Assembly: GCA_019636345.1 (NCBI GenBank)
Contig: JAHBXQ010000011.1
Coordinates: 78,590 to 142,589 of the forward strand
Source of the DNA: Pirellulales bacterium
GTDB lineage: Bacteria > Planctomycetota > Planctomycetia > Pirellulales > Lacipirellulaceae
DNA length: 64,000 bases
Reading direction: 5' to 3'
Every line of letters starts with the position of its first letter. Within the stretch, counting starts at the first letter, position 1. Below are positions 39,618 through 49,690 of the stretch, piece after piece. The notes under the pieces were generated by a model. That model was not told the origin of the DNA. It searched no databases and worked only from the letters and a program-made list of their open reading frames with translations. The position numbers and the translations under genes are program-made.

Positions 39618-40694
39618 TCAATAGAACAGATTTCCGCCAAAGTTCGGGACTTCTCCTGCCTGTACGGCGGCGTTCCACCGGTCAAGCTCCTTTCGCGGCC
39701 AAAACTTGCGACAGAGTTCGAAGTACTCGAGCACGACGTCGCGTTCGCCTCTTTCCAACAGTTCCTTGGCCATGGCCATGTTGGGGCCGAAGGAGTTGAG
39801 CTGCGGCGAGCCCGACGTCTTGCCGGTCTTCAGCAAGCAAGTCTTCGCCTCCTCGACGTCGCCGTTCGCCAGTGCGATGCGTCCCAGGACGAGGTTGCCG
39901 TGATGCACGGCGTTGCCCGTGTTCCAGTCCCGCGGGGTCTTGTCGGCGAGTTCCAGCAATTCTTCGGCGTAGGCCGTCGCTGTTTCGAGTTTACCGGCCA
40001 AGAAGGCCGTCTTCGCGAGATCGCCCAAGGCGTAGAAGCGGGCGTTGACTCCGTCGTCGAGTTCAGTCGCCCGTTCCAGCTTTGCAAGCGATTGTGTCGC
40101 CAGTCGCCGGCTTTCCTTCTGCGAACGCCCCCTGGATAGACGAAGATAATGCTGACCAAGTTCACGAGACCAAGTCGGGGACTGGGGATCAAGCAATTCC
40201 GCTTTCTCCAGGAGAACTCCTGCTTCCTCGGGCTCGCTGAATTGCAGAAAGTTCGCGGCATTGCCGAAGACCTGGGCGTTTGCAGAGTGCCGCTTGGTCG
40301 CTGCGAGCCAGAGCTTCTTGACTTTGGAGTATCCGGCCGGGTTGATCGCAGCGTGCAGTTGCATGTAGGGCGTCCCGCACTCGGGCCAGTCGGGATGATG
40401 CGTGACGAACCACTCGATGAGTTCCTGTTGGGCGAGTTTGGATTCTGGGGTATGGGCGCGGCTGCTGAAGCAGCGGCCAAGCAGCATGAGACGTGAATCC
40501 GCGTCCGCTTGATCCGCGGCAGCTTTCTCAACAAGTTCTACGGCTTGTTCGTCCGACATGCGGCTGCCGCGCATGAACAACTCGAATCTGTCGCGTTCAG
40601 GTTTCGTATCTTCGCCGCGAGTTTCCAAGGGGATCATGGCGAGCAGCGCTAAAGCGCCTGCGGCAGAAAACTGAAGTGAGCATAGATGCGCCAT
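39618..40694 (-). CDS. Exported TPR-like protein of unknown function
   Basis: 358 residues from the ATG at 40694, chosen because AGGAG lies 8 bases upstream. An N-terminal signal (LQFSAAGALALLAMIPLETRG) is followed by an all-helical region with degenerate tetratricopeptide-like repeats (ADADSRLMLLGRCF, NAQVFGNAANFLQFSEPEEAGVLLEKAELLD, VNARFYALGDLAKTAFLAGKLETATAYAEELLEL; spans in sense). TPR proteins are scaffolds. No enzymatic motif is present. Confidence 0.7.
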   Translation of the reverse strand: MAHLCSLQFSAAGALALLAMIPLETRGEDTKPERDRFELFMRGSRMSDEQAVELVEKAAADQADADSRLMLLGRCFSSRAHTPESKLAQQELIEWFVTHHPDWPECGTPYMQLHAAINPAGYSKVKKLWLAATKRHSANAQVFGNAANFLQFSEPEEAGVLLEKAELLDPQSPTWSRELGQHYLRLSRGRSQKESRRLATQSLAKLERATELDDGVNARFYALGDLAKTAFLAGKLETATAYAEELLELADKTPRDWNTGNAVHHGNLVLGRIALANGDVEEAKTCLLKTGKTSGSPQLNSFGPNMAMAKELLERGERDVVLEYFELCRKFWPRKELDRWNAAVQAGEVPNFGGNLFY

Positions 40695-40754
40695 GAGAAA
40701 ACTCCTGAGACGGCAACAGTTGATGGAAGACGACGGCATTGGGAGCGAAGGCGA

Positions 40755-43595
40755 TCAACTGTCAGGTGGCGCCGGGATTTCCTCCACGGGCGCCGCAGGC
40801 GGCCGCGGCCATGCAAACGATTCGGGGAGGGCTTTGCCGTCGACGTCCAACTCCGCGCGAACTCGGATCGAGTCGTCGTCCAGCCGGGCGTCGGCGCGGG
40901 CGCCCTCGAACCACGCGATCAACGGCAATTGAAAGTCGGCCGGGGGCTGCGTCAGCAGAAACTGGTTCGCCGGGGCGACGACCGTCGAGGTCCAGTACGG
41001 CTGCCGACCTTCGAGCGCAGCGAGTTGGTACTCCCCCCCCAGCGGGCAGACGAGCTGGCCGTCCATGAGTCGTTCGGCGACGATCAGGCACTGGTCGGGG
41101 GGAACGTGAAGTTGCGCGGCCAGCGCGCCGAGCAACCGGCTGTTGGCTCGCGACGTGGCGAGCACGCGCGAGTAACTCAGCTTGTTGACCATGTTCTCAA
41201 GGCCCGTCCCCGCGATCTGTCCGACGCGTAGCCAGACTTGCGCCGGCTCGCCGACCGGCTCGGTCGTCAACTGGGGCAACACTTCGCGGAGCAGCGTGGG
41301 CGAGAACGAGCCGAGAAACACGTCGTCCTGCCGTGCGACGAAGCCGCCGCGTTGGTCGGGCTGGGGCTCGGCGCCGGCCGCGGCGAGGTTGCCGAGCAGG
41401 CCCAACAGCCCCGGCTTCGGCCAGCTTCCCCAGTACGCTTTCACCGCTTGTCGCTGGTCGGGCAGCGGCAGCCCGAACTCGCCGCGGACAAGGTTCATCT
41501 CCGCGGAGAAATCGCGCACGCCGAGGAACAGTTGGTACTGCTCGGCCGCATTGGGCCCTAAAGGGAGCACGGCGTCGACGACGACTTCGAGGTTGGCCAA
41601 ATCGCCGGGGAGCCAAGCGATGCGGCGGTCGCTGGGATTGCCAAGCATGTCGGGCAGCTTGCCGAGCTTCACGCGTTCGAGCGGCGCAGCAATCGCCTCG
41701 ATCAGGATCGTTTCGTCGCCGGCCTGAAGTTCGCCCCCGGTCGGCGGTTGACCGTCCAGGCGAGGCGCGCCGGCGGCGCGCGGCTGGCGCTTGAGACTCA
41801 CGGCGATCGGCGGGAACTGGCCGCATTGTTGGCGAAAGCGATCGGCGAACGCGACGTAGGCGGCTGCTTCTGTCGCGGTGACGCCCGCGACTTCCATGTC
41901 GGCCACGGGGGTAAAGTAGCCGACGGCTCCGCGGCGCGAGTCGACCGCCGGCGCCTCCCCGTGGCCGAGAACAAGCTCGCTGCCGTCGCTGCGGGCGCCG
42001 AAACCCGCGGGCAACAGCCCCGCGGCGACGAGCCCCGCGAGATCGGTCGCTGCGACCCCTTCGGCCGCGGCTTGCAGCTTGGCCAGTTCCAATAACTTCG
42101 CCTCGCGGAGGGACCGCAACCGGCGCCGACGTTCGATCCACGACGCGGGACTGGTCAATTCGCGAAACATCTCCGGGGCCGCGTAGGCAAATAGAGTGCT
42201 GTCGGCGTCAAAGGGGATGCGTTGGCGAACGTGCAAGAAGCCGGGGCTGGCCGCGAGCGAGCCGATCCCCTGCCCCGCTTCGAGAAACCGCTGCGCCAAC
42301 CGCCGGGATGTCGTCACCAGATGAAAGTCGCCGTCCTGCACGTAGTACGATCGCACTTCGCCGCCGGGGGCGGCGATGAGGTTGACCTTGGCTCCGCCAA
42401 GGGTGAACTCAGACTCGGTCGCGTCGGGAAACTTCGCGAGCGCCTCGCGTCGCTTCTCCATCAAGTCGCGCGACAGGAGAAAGTTGTTCTTGGCTTGAAA
42501 GAGCATCCCGATCGCGGCGCCCTGCGACAGGTAAGGGTCGAGCCCCACGATCGCTACGTCGGCGATCACCTGGGGCCCCAGGATTTTCGACATCGCGGTC
42601 TGGCGGATCGCCAGTTGCTGCTCGATGCGTTTCGAGGCGTCACGGCGGATGCTGCGGCGCAAGATCATGTTGCCCAAGTCGTTCTGCCACTGTTCCGACC
42701 AGTCGCGGAACCACAGGTAGTTGCTGAAGGCGCCGAACCTCAGGTAAAGGCACTCGGCCGGGGCGTGGAGCGCGAGCGGCTCCACGGCTGTCGGCGGCGC
42801 GTCGACGGGCGGGTCGAGGTCGTACCATGGCATAGGCGTCGGCAGCGGGGCGTCGACGAATTGTGCCGAGGAGTCCTCGGCCAGCATCTCGCGATCGATC
42901 GCCAGGAGTTGCCGCTCGTTGGCCAGCAGTTCGTCGACCGCGCTGGGGCCTGCGGAGCTGAACGAGAGCAAGCTCTGTTTGGGTTGCGGCTGCGGCAGGC
43001 TCAGCCGCCGAGCGAGCGACGCCACGAGGTAGTTCTCGACGATCGGAGGAAACTGCGGGTCTTGGTCCAGTTGCTGCCAACGCCGGCTCGTCTGTTCCCA
43101 CCACTCGCGCAGCGTACGCGACCACGCCGAGGGATTGTTCCGCGGCGTCACCATGTGCCGTCGTCCCGCGGGGCCGTAGGCGACCAGCTCGAACGGTTCC
43201 GCGCCGCGAAAAAGGAAGTAGATCGTCGTCGACGCGGGGGTCTCGATCTCCAAGATCTGCCGGAGGAGGCGGCGTGCCGGGGCGTCGCTCGCGACGGGGT
43301 ACAGCACTCGTCCGGCTGCGTCGGCGACGGTGAGCCGCGGGTCGTCCGTTGCGACAATGCCGGCGCCACGGTCGATCGACACCGTGAGTTTGCCGACGCC
43401 GAATGGCTGGCCGACGTAGGCTTCGATCTGCGCCGCGCCGGAGCGAGCGACCAGGACGGCGAGCGCTGCGACGACGCATCTCGACACGACGGCAAGATTG
43501 AGTCTGTGCCGGCGAATCGTCAGGAACGGAATTTCGCCGAGAGTGATCCGCGGGACGAGGCGACCAGGAACAACATGACAGGTTGGCGACGGCAT
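40755..43595 (-). CDS. Large exported protein of unknown function
   Basis: 946 residues and no family I recognise. A hydrophobic signal (VVAALAVLVARSGAAQ) sits near residue 40-56, so the true start may be a downstream GTG or TTG. The mature region mixes helical segments with beta-rich stretches (ECLYLRFGAFSNYLWFRDWSEQW and FHLVTTSRRLAQRFLEAGQG regions). It has no metal or nucleotide motif. The segments describing size and order of repeats are too diverged to define domains by eye. It is followed closely by the TPR-like gene on the same strand (61-base gap), which may be its partner. Confidence 0.68.
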   Translation of the reverse strand: MPSPTCHVVPGRLVPRITLGEIPFLTIRRHRLNLAVVSRCVVAALAVLVARSGAAQIEAYVGQPFGVGKLTVSIDRGAGIVATDDPRLTVADAAGRVLYPVASDAPARRLLRQILEIETPASTTIYFLFRGAEPFELVAYGPAGRRHMVTPRNNPSAWSRTLREWWEQTSRRWQQLDQDPQFPPIVENYLVASLARRLSLPQPQPKQSLLSFSSAGPSAVDELLANERQLLAIDREMLAEDSSAQFVDAPLPTPMPWYDLDPPVDAPPTAVEPLALHAPAECLYLRFGAFSNYLWFRDWSEQWQNDLGNMILRRSIRRDASKRIEQQLAIRQTAMSKILGPQVIADVAIVGLDPYLSQGAAIGMLFQAKNNFLLSRDLMEKRREALAKFPDATESEFTLGGAKVNLIAAPGGEVRSYYVQDGDFHLVTTSRRLAQRFLEAGQGIGSLAASPGFLHVRQRIPFDADSTLFAYAAPEMFRELTSPASWIERRRRLRSLREAKLLELAKLQAAAEGVAATDLAGLVAAGLLPAGFGARSDGSELVLGHGEAPAVDSRRGAVGYFTPVADMEVAGVTATEAAAYVAFADRFRQQCGQFPPIAVSLKRQPRAAGAPRLDGQPPTGGELQAGDETILIEAIAAPLERVKLGKLPDMLGNPSDRRIAWLPGDLANLEVVVDAVLPLGPNAAEQYQLFLGVRDFSAEMNLVRGEFGLPLPDQRQAVKAYWGSWPKPGLLGLLGNLAAAGAEPQPDQRGGFVARQDDVFLGSFSPTLLREVLPQLTTEPVGEPAQVWLRVGQIAGTGLENMVNKLSYSRVLATSRANSRLLGALAAQLHVPPDQCLIVAERLMDGQLVCPLGGEYQLAALEGRQPYWTSTVVAPANQFLLTQPPADFQLPLIAWFEGARADARLDDDSIRVRAELDVDGKALPESFAWPRPPAAPVEEIPAPPDS

Positions 43596-43792
43596 GATAT
43601 CAGTCCAGCACAGGCGGCGTGGGAATGAGGTGCGTAGCGGGCCGGCGCGAGCGATTGGCCAAGGGCTTCGCGGGAGGCAGCGGGGTTCGCACTATCCTAC
43701 CGCAATGACGCAGCGGGGCCTAATCCTCGCTGTCGGGAAGTGGGAGGCCTGGTTGCTTGCCACGCCGGCCCCGCATCTGGCACAATCGTGAC

Positions 43793-44098
43793 ATGCCGCT
43801 TCCTCGATTCACCCTTCGCACGGCTTTGCTGGTCTTCAGCGGGGCCAGCTTGCTGGCTCTGGTGCTCGCCCAGGGACTCAGCGCGTGGGCGTGGGCGTTC
43901 GGGCTGGCCCTCGGGGCGGCGAGCATTGCGGCGACCCTGATTGTCCATGCGGCGTTTTACGGCCTGTTCGTCCTGACCGGGCGCCTGCTGGGGGTCGAGG
44001 AGATCGTCTCGCGAACCAGTCAGGGGGCCATGGTGCGAACCGCCGCGGGCCAGACCGCGCGGACCGAAGCGCCTGCGCGCGCGGAGGGCGAAGCATGA
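43793..44098 (+). CDS. Small membrane protein, first gene of the ABC/GldG-like operon
   Basis: 101 residues from ATG 43793. Two hydrophobic segments (about 10-26 and 32-60) lie between a PLPRFTLRTALL start, common in planctomycete membrane proteins, and a charged C-terminal tail. No family is recognised. Its stop overlaps the next start (ATGA), so it is co-translated with the GldG-like protein. Confidence 0.68.
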   Translation: MPLPRFTLRTALLVFSGASLLALVLAQGLSAWAWAFGLALGAASIAATLIVHAAFYGLFVLTGRLLGVEEIVSRTSQGAMVRTAAGQTARTEAPARAEGEA

Positions 44099-46308
44099 TG
44101 CGGGCCTGCTTGCCGCGGCTGGCGACGGCGTGCATGGTTGCGGCGTCGTTCGCAGTCCGTCTCCACGCGCAGAGTCCGACGCCGCTGGTCGTCGGAGGCT
44201 CCAACGTACTGAACAGTCCGATCGTCCCGGTGGCATTGCCCGATCCGGCGCGACTTGCCATGGGGCTGCCCGCGACCGGCCCCGTCTACTCTCAGGCGTC
44301 GGGCCTGCGAATTGAGAGCGAAACCGATCCCGCCGGTTCGTTCGGCTACGCGCGGCTGCGAATCAGGGTCGAGGGTCAGGCTCCCGTCGCCAAGCCGCGC
44401 CGTGTGCACATTCGCTTTCAAGCAGGTCACTGGCGCGATCCGCAGGAAACAGTCGTCGAAGGGGAATTCGAGGTTCCGGCCGGCGCCGTCTCGGCCGAGA
44501 CTTCCATGCTGCTGCCGCGGTTCCTCGATTGGCAATTGTGCGGCATTCAGACCAAGATCGACGGACAACCGGACCCGGAGCTGTCGTTCGGCAGCGCCGG
44601 AATCATCCGCAGCGGTACGGCGCCGGGCATCGCCGTATTGACTCCCGATTGGATCGGGCTGGGACCGGCGACGAGCGCGTTCCTGCAATCCGTCAACGCG
44701 TTTCGCGGCGACGTCGAACAACGGACCTTGGCGAACTTCGCCGACTGGCCGGAAGCGTGGCTGGACTACTCGAGCTATGATTTGGTTCTGATCGACGCAA
44801 AAGGATTGAGTGATCTTGTCGCGGCGGAGCCGGTGCGGGCCGCAGCGCTCGCGCAGTGGGTTCGTGCCGGGGGGAACCTGTGGGTCACGCAGGTTGGGAT
44901 CGAGTGGAACAGGATTGCCGTCGTCGACGATTTCCTCGGCGGCCTACCGAATCGCGCCAAGCGCGGCGCCTCGGATTCGGCTCGCGACAAGGAGACCGGG
45001 GCGACAGTTGCCAGTGATGCGAGCGAGCTTCCTGCCGGCTGGCTGAAACCGCCGCGGCTGCGAGAGAACGAAGCGGCGGTCGACGTGTTGCTCGCTTTGC
45101 GCGGGGTGCGCTCCGGCGAGGCGCCCGTCGATGAAACGGTGTTGTTCGACCGAGCACGTCCGGACCAGCGGTTCCTCATGCGCCCGTGCGGACTGGGGCT
45201 GACGGTCGCCTTCGTCAACGACTTGCCGGATCAAAATCGCACTCGCTCTCGATCGCTGCCGAATCTTGCCTCTCAGGCGGAAATGCAGCTCCTCGCCGCT
45301 TCGCCGGCGATGGGTCGGCTCGATTGGGTCGGTCGCCATGGCTTCACCCCAGGACAAAGCTGCGAAGAGTTCAACAATTGGTTGGTTCCCGGGGTGGGGC
45401 TGGCCCCGGTCACGGCGTTTCAGGTGCTGATCACGCTGTTCGTCGTTCTGGTGGGACCGGTGAATTACTGGTTGTTGGCGCGACGACAGAAGTTGCCGTT
45501 GTTGTTGGCCACGGCGCCCGCGGCGGCGTTTGCGGCGATCGCGCTGCTGTTTGCTTACGGCTTGATCACCGACGGCGTCGGAGCCCGAGTGCGCATGCGC
45601 AGCTACACCGAGCTCGATCAGCGAACCGGGCAGGCGGCATCCTGGGCCCGGATCTCGTACTACGCAGGAATGGCGCCGGCCGGCGGGCTGACCATGCCGG
45701 TCGACGCCGCCGTCTATCCCATGCTGCCGCGGTGGGAAGTCGATCGTCGCCACCGCGGCAGCGGGCAGCATCGAGAGGTCGCTTGGGTCGGAGGGCAACG
45801 GCTGTCGCGCGGCTGGCTCGCGTCGCGGACGCCGACCCAACTGCTGACAATTGCGGCGCGCCCGACGTCGCGTCGGCTTGAGCTGCGCGAAGGGCAACGA
45901 GGCGTACAAGCGACGAATCTGCTCGAAGTCGACGTCGCCAGCCTTGCGATCCAGGATCACCAGGGCCGGCTCTACTGGGCCGAGAACCTAGCCGCGGGAG
46001 AGGCGGTGCGGTTGGAGCCTGTCGAGTGGACCGTGATTGCTCCGAAACTACGGACCTTGTTCTCCGACAACGAGCCCCAATTCCCCGCCGGGGCCGACTA
46101 CAACCGCCGCAATCGGCGCTACGCCCAGAAGTTTTCGACCGGCTTGCTCGAACTGCATCTTGCCGCGCTCACGTCGCCGATGGTGCGCGGGCTGGGGAAC
46201 GGCGCGTACGTCGCCGTGACGCAGGGCGGGGTCGAGGTCGACCACGGATTGCCTGTCGACGCAGTCGACGACGAGGGAAGCTTCTGCGTCACGCGGGGGA
46301 CGTGGTGA
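44095..46308 (+). CDS. GldG/DUF4350-like ABC-associated membrane protein
   Basis: 737 residues from the first of two adjacent ATGs. A signal peptide (ATACMVAASFAVRLHAQ) leads to an exported domain. Around residues 190-270 the pattern LDYSSYDLVLIDAKGL and LAQWVRAGGNLWVTQVG resembles the glutaminase-like fold of GldG and DUF4350 proteins that accompany ABC-2 transporters. Two membrane segments (about 445-465 and 475-500) follow, then a C-terminal beta-rich domain. In the Bacteroidetes gliding system, GldG works with GldA and GldF. Here it precedes a matching ATPase and permease, so one complex is likely. The cargo is unknown. Confidence 0.72.
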   Translation: MMRACLPRLATACMVAASFAVRLHAQSPTPLVVGGSNVLNSPIVPVALPDPARLAMGLPATGPVYSQASGLRIESETDPAGSFGYARLRIRVEGQAPVAKPRRVHIRFQAGHWRDPQETVVEGEFEVPAGAVSAETSMLLPRFLDWQLCGIQTKIDGQPDPELSFGSAGIIRSGTAPGIAVLTPDWIGLGPATSAFLQSVNAFRGDVEQRTLANFADWPEAWLDYSSYDLVLIDAKGLSDLVAAEPVRAAALAQWVRAGGNLWVTQVGIEWNRIAVVDDFLGGLPNRAKRGASDSARDKETGATVASDASELPAGWLKPPRLRENEAAVDVLLALRGVRSGEAPVDETVLFDRARPDQRFLMRPCGLGLTVAFVNDLPDQNRTRSRSLPNLASQAEMQLLAASPAMGRLDWVGRHGFTPGQSCEEFNNWLVPGVGLAPVTAFQVLITLFVVLVGPVNYWLLARRQKLPLLLATAPAAAFAAIALLFAYGLITDGVGARVRMRSYTELDQRTGQAASWARISYYAGMAPAGGLTMPVDAAVYPMLPRWEVDRRHRGSGQHREVAWVGGQRLSRGWLASRTPTQLLTIAARPTSRRLELREGQRGVQATNLLEVDVASLAIQDHQGRLYWAENLAAGEAVRLEPVEWTVIAPKLRTLFSDNEPQFPAGADYNRRNRRYAQKFSTGLLELHLAALTSPMVRGLGNGAYVAVTQGGVEVDHGLPVDAVDDEGSFCVTRGTW

Positions 46309-46309
46309 C

Positions 46310-47263
46310 ATGATGATTAGCCCGCGTCGTCCGGCCATTCAAGTCGATCGCCTCCACCGCTATTTTGGCGAGACCAAAGCGGTGCAGAATATGAGCTTCG
46401 AGGTCTACCCGGGGGAGGTGTTCGGATACATCGGCCCCAACGGCGCCGGCAAGACGACCAGCATGCGGATCATCGCGACGCTCGACGAGCCGACCTCCGG
46501 CGACGCGTTCGTCGACGGATTCTCGGTGGTCGACGATCCCGAGCGAGTCCGCAAGCGGTTGGGGTTCATGCCCGATTACTTCGGCGCCTATCACGACGTC
46601 AACGTTCGCGAGTATCTCGACTTCTTCGCCCGGGCGTACGGGTTGCGGGGGCCGCAGCGCAACGCGGCGATTGACCGGGTCATGGAGTTCACCATGCTCG
46701 ACCGGCTGGCGCGGAAGCCGATCGACGGGCTCTCGAAGGGAATGAAGCAGCGGCTCTGTCTGGGCCGAACGATGATTCACGACCCGGCCGTGCTGATTCT
46801 CGACGAACCGGCCGCGGGGCTCGATCCGCGAGCTCGGATCGAGTTGCGGGAAATGATCGACGCGCTGGCTCAGGCGGGCAAGGCGGTGCTGATCAGCTCG
46901 CACATCCTCACCGAATTGGCCGAGATCTGCGATCGCGTCGGGATCATCGAGCAAGGACGGTTGTTGGCCGTCGGAAGCGTCGAGGAGATCAGCGCCGCGG
47001 CGGTCGAATCGGTCAGCCGCGTGCGGGTTCGCGTGCTTGAGGACGACGACGGACTGCGGCGCTGGCTTGCAGCCCGCGAGGACGTGTCGCAGGTGCTGTA
47101 CGCCGACGGTCAGTTCACCCTGAATCATGAAGGGGGTCCGGCCGAGCAGGCGGAACTGCTGAAACAGCTCGTCGCCGCGGAGTTCCGGGTCATCGAGTTC
47201 GCCAGCAAGACCAAGACGCTCGAGGACGTGTTTCTGCACGTCACGGAGGGCCGGGTGCAATGA
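46310..47263 (+). CDS. ABC transporter ATP-binding protein, ABC-2 (GldA-like) type
   Basis: 317 residues. Walker [10 protein letters not shown] near residue 44, signature LSKGMKQRL near 142, Walker B VLILDEPAAGLDP near 160, and H-loop ISSHIL near 199. A C-terminal domain of about 100 residues follows, as in GldA and other ABC-2 exporters. It starts 1 base after the GldG-like stop and overlaps the permease by ATGA. Confidence 0.93.
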   Translation: MMISPRRPAIQVDRLHRYFGETKAVQNMSFEVYPGEVFGYIGPNGAGKTTSMRIIATLDEPTSGDAFVDGFSVVDDPERVRKRLGFMPDYFGAYHDVNVREYLDFFARAYGLRGPQRNAAIDRVMEFTMLDRLARKPIDGLSKGMKQRLCLGRTMIHDPAVLILDEPAAGLDPRARIELREMIDALAQAGKAVLISSHILTELAEICDRVGIIEQGRLLAVGSVEEISAAAVESVSRVRVRVLEDDDGLRRWLAAREDVSQVLYADGQFTLNHEGGPAEQAELLKQLVAAEFRVIEFASKTKTLEDVFLHVTEGRVQ

Positions 47264-48963
47264 GCGTCGCCGAGGCGGAACCTGTAGAAACATCGACTCG
47301 CAGCGCCCTGGGCGCTGCGACGTCCTGGGCGCTGCGTGCGCTTGCTTGGGGCGAGCGGCAGCTTGTCGCGCTTACGGACGATCTCAACCCGATTCTCGTC
47401 AAAGAGACGCGCCAAGCGCTCAAGAGTCGGCAGTTCGTCATTTCGTTCCTTGTGGTGCTGGTGGCATGTTGGATCGTCACCATCGGAGGGGTCGCGGTCA
47501 TCGGACCGGAGATCTACTGGGGCGCGGCCGGGCGCGAGATGCTAATCGCCTACTTTGCGGTACTGGCGTTTCCGTTGTGCGTCGTCGTCCCGTACTCGGC
47601 GTATCGCTCCCTGGCCGTCGAAAAGGAGGAGAACACTTACGACCTGCTGTCGATCACCACGCTTGCTTCGCGGCAGATTATCACCGGCAAGTTGCTGAGC
47701 GCCGGGGCGCAGATCGTCGCCTACTTTTCCGCGGTGGCGCCGTGCATTGCGTTCACCTTCCTGTTGCGGGGGGTTGACGCCGTGACCGTGGCCCTTGCGC
47801 TGGCGATGTTGGTGCTCTGCTCGCTCGGATTGGCGATGGCGTCGCTGCTGGTGGGGACTCTCGCGCATGCCCGCTACTCGCAGGTCGTCTTCTCGGTGGC
47901 GCTGGTGCTGGGGCTCGTGCTGACGTTCTGGGGACTGATGGCCCTGGCGTATTCGTTGCTCGAGGAGGGAGCCGTGCTGTACGCCGAGGACGGATTTTGG
48001 GTGTCGATCCTGCTGCTGGCGACGCTGTACGCCACGACGTTCGGGCTGCTGCACGCGGCCGCGGCGGCACGGATCACATTTGCCAGCGAAAACCGCTCGA
48101 CGCCGTTGCGCAAGTGGATGCTCGTCCAGCAAGGAGCCCTCGTCGCCTGCGTGGCGGCGATCTTGTTTTACGTCGACCAGACGATGCCGGCGTCGCTGCC
48201 GGTTTACGTGCAATTGGTCGAGCCGTTGATGGTGCTGGGGATCGCGGCGCTTGGTTACTGGTACGTGATGGGCGCGCTGCTTACCAGCGAGTGGCCGCAC
48301 TTGTCGCGGCGCGTGCAGCGTTCGTTGCCGAACGGCCGCGTGACGCGGGTCTTCGGCAGTTGGCTGAACCCAGGCCCCGGCGCCGGGTACGTGTTCGCCG
48401 TGGCCAATTACACGTTTTTCGCTGGATTGGGATTCGCGCTCACGATGCTGGCCGGCTACGTCTCGGGGGGGGGCAGATCGCGGATGTACGACGCGGCGCT
48501 CTACTATTTCCCGCTCAGTTGGGCGTACCTCGTCACGTTCCTCGGGGTCGGCCGGATGCTAATCGGGCTGTTTCGCCGGTACACGTTCGTTCCGATGGCG
48601 GCTGGGTTTCTCACGCAATTGATCCTGCTGTTGGTCGGGGTCGGCGTGCCGATGGTCGCGTATTTAATGTCGGTCGACGGGCGCTATCTGGGTTCGTACT
48701 CGCTGATGCAGGTCACCAATCCCGCGCTCACGCTGCAGAAGCTCGTCTCCGACGGTCCTGGCGCGATCGACGCGCCGACGGTGATGCTCATCGTCGGCGC
48801 CGCGGCGCTGGCGACGTTGCTGATCAACGCCCGGTCCGTGGCGACGGAACTCTACCGGCAGCGAATCCCGGTCCCGATCCGATTGATCGAGGACGACGCC
48901 GAGGAGCGAGCGGCCGCCAAGCAGGCGAAGCCGCAAAGCCCCTGGGACGAGCCGGAAGCTTGA
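47260..48963 (+). CDS. ABC-2 type transporter permease
   Basis: 567 residues with about 12 hydrophobic segments. The start is fixed by ATGA overlap with the ATPase gene. The amphipathic N-terminal segment NPILVKETRQALKSRQF before the first transmembrane helix (about residue 45) is typical of ABC-2 permeases that dock on the ATPase. A second repeat-like block begins near residue 355. It closes the four-gene operon; the following 214 bases hold no gene. Confidence 0.88.
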   Translation: MSVAEAEPVETSTRSALGAATSWALRALAWGERQLVALTDDLNPILVKETRQALKSRQFVISFLVVLVACWIVTIGGVAVIGPEIYWGAAGREMLIAYFAVLAFPLCVVVPYSAYRSLAVEKEENTYDLLSITTLASRQIITGKLLSAGAQIVAYFSAVAPCIAFTFLLRGVDAVTVALALAMLVLCSLGLAMASLLVGTLAHARYSQVVFSVALVLGLVLTFWGLMALAYSLLEEGAVLYAEDGFWVSILLLATLYATTFGLLHAAAAARITFASENRSTPLRKWMLVQQGALVACVAAILFYVDQTMPASLPVYVQLVEPLMVLGIAALGYWYVMGALLTSEWPHLSRRVQRSLPNGRVTRVFGSWLNPGPGAGYVFAVANYTFFAGLGFALTMLAGYVSGGGRSRMYDAALYYFPLSWAYLVTFLGVGRMLIGLFRRYTFVPMAAGFLTQLILLLVGVGVPMVAYLMSVDGRYLGSYSLMQVTNPALTLQKLVSDGPGAIDAPTVMLIVGAAALATLLINARSVATELYRQRIPVPIRLIEDDAEERAAAKQAKPQSPWDEPEA

Positions 48964-49177
48964 ACCGGGGCGTGCGCGGGGTCTGTCTCGACCCTCGTGC
49001 TTTGTCAGCTCAGGTCTTTTGGGCTGGGAACGACGCAACCTGGTGACAGAGAGTTGTTGCGCCGTCCCCAACCCATAATCTCGCCTGTGTCAAAGCGCTA
49101 GTGCATTGACCTAAGCCAGTCCCCTTTTCAACAAACCGTCAGCGCCCCGCGTTTCGTTGATAGCTTTCGGGCGACGC

Positions 49178-49690
49178 TTAGTTTTCGAGCGACGCTTGCC
49201 AGCGTTGCCGACCGCGTTGGAGGACGACCTTAGGAGTTTCGATCGAGATCACCTCGATGCCGTAGACAGTTCCCCCGGCGGGGATCGAGGCGACTTGCCC
49301 CGCGATCGACAGCACGACGCGCGGTTCGTTGACCGTCGCGAAGCCCAACAGTTCGACCGATTCCTCAAATCCGCCGTCGTGCTTCACTTGGCCCCCTTGC
49401 CGTTTCGGAGCGACAAACAGCTCGACGCGGTCTGGGAAGGGAGGTTCGTAATTGGCAATTCCCGTTGCCGGGGCGTCGACCTTCGGCTCGACCGGTTGCT
49501 TGGCGTCCGCAGGATTCGACACGGGGAGCGCGACGGGCGCCGGCGACTCCGCCGCTACAAGTGCCGCAGGAGTCGCCAGGGGCAGACTTTCCTCGGGCTG
49601 GTTGCACGCCGCGCACAACGCGGCTGCAAGCACGACGGCGGTTCGGCCGAGCTTGCTGCGGCGAGTCGTGGTGGTCGCGAGCGGATTCAT
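49178..49690 (-). CDS. GspC/PilP-like inner membrane or lipoprotein of the secretion cluster
   Basis: 170 residues from the ATG at 49690. The N-terminal region contains a hydrophobic stretch ending in LCAACN, a plausible lipobox. A proline- and alanine-rich linker leads to a C-terminal domain with the pattern PAGGTVYGIEVISIETPKVVLQ, close to the homology region of GspC/PilP. These proteins link the inner membrane platform to the secretin. It is the last gene of the cluster and follows the secretin after 173 bases. Confidence 0.72.
   Translation of the reverse strand: MNPLATTTTRRSKLGRTAVVLAAALCAACNQPEESLPLATPAALVAAESPAPVALPVSNPADAKQPVEPKVDAPATGIANYEPPFPDRVELFVAPKRQGGQVKHDGGFEESVELLGFATVNEPRVVLSIAGQVASIPAGGTVYGIEVISIETPKVVLQRGRQRWQASLEN

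Noticed and set aside
43780..43800. TGGCAC-like -24 element before the ABC operon
   Set aside because: The -12 part reads TGAC rather than TTGC, and the transcript would start inside the first gene.
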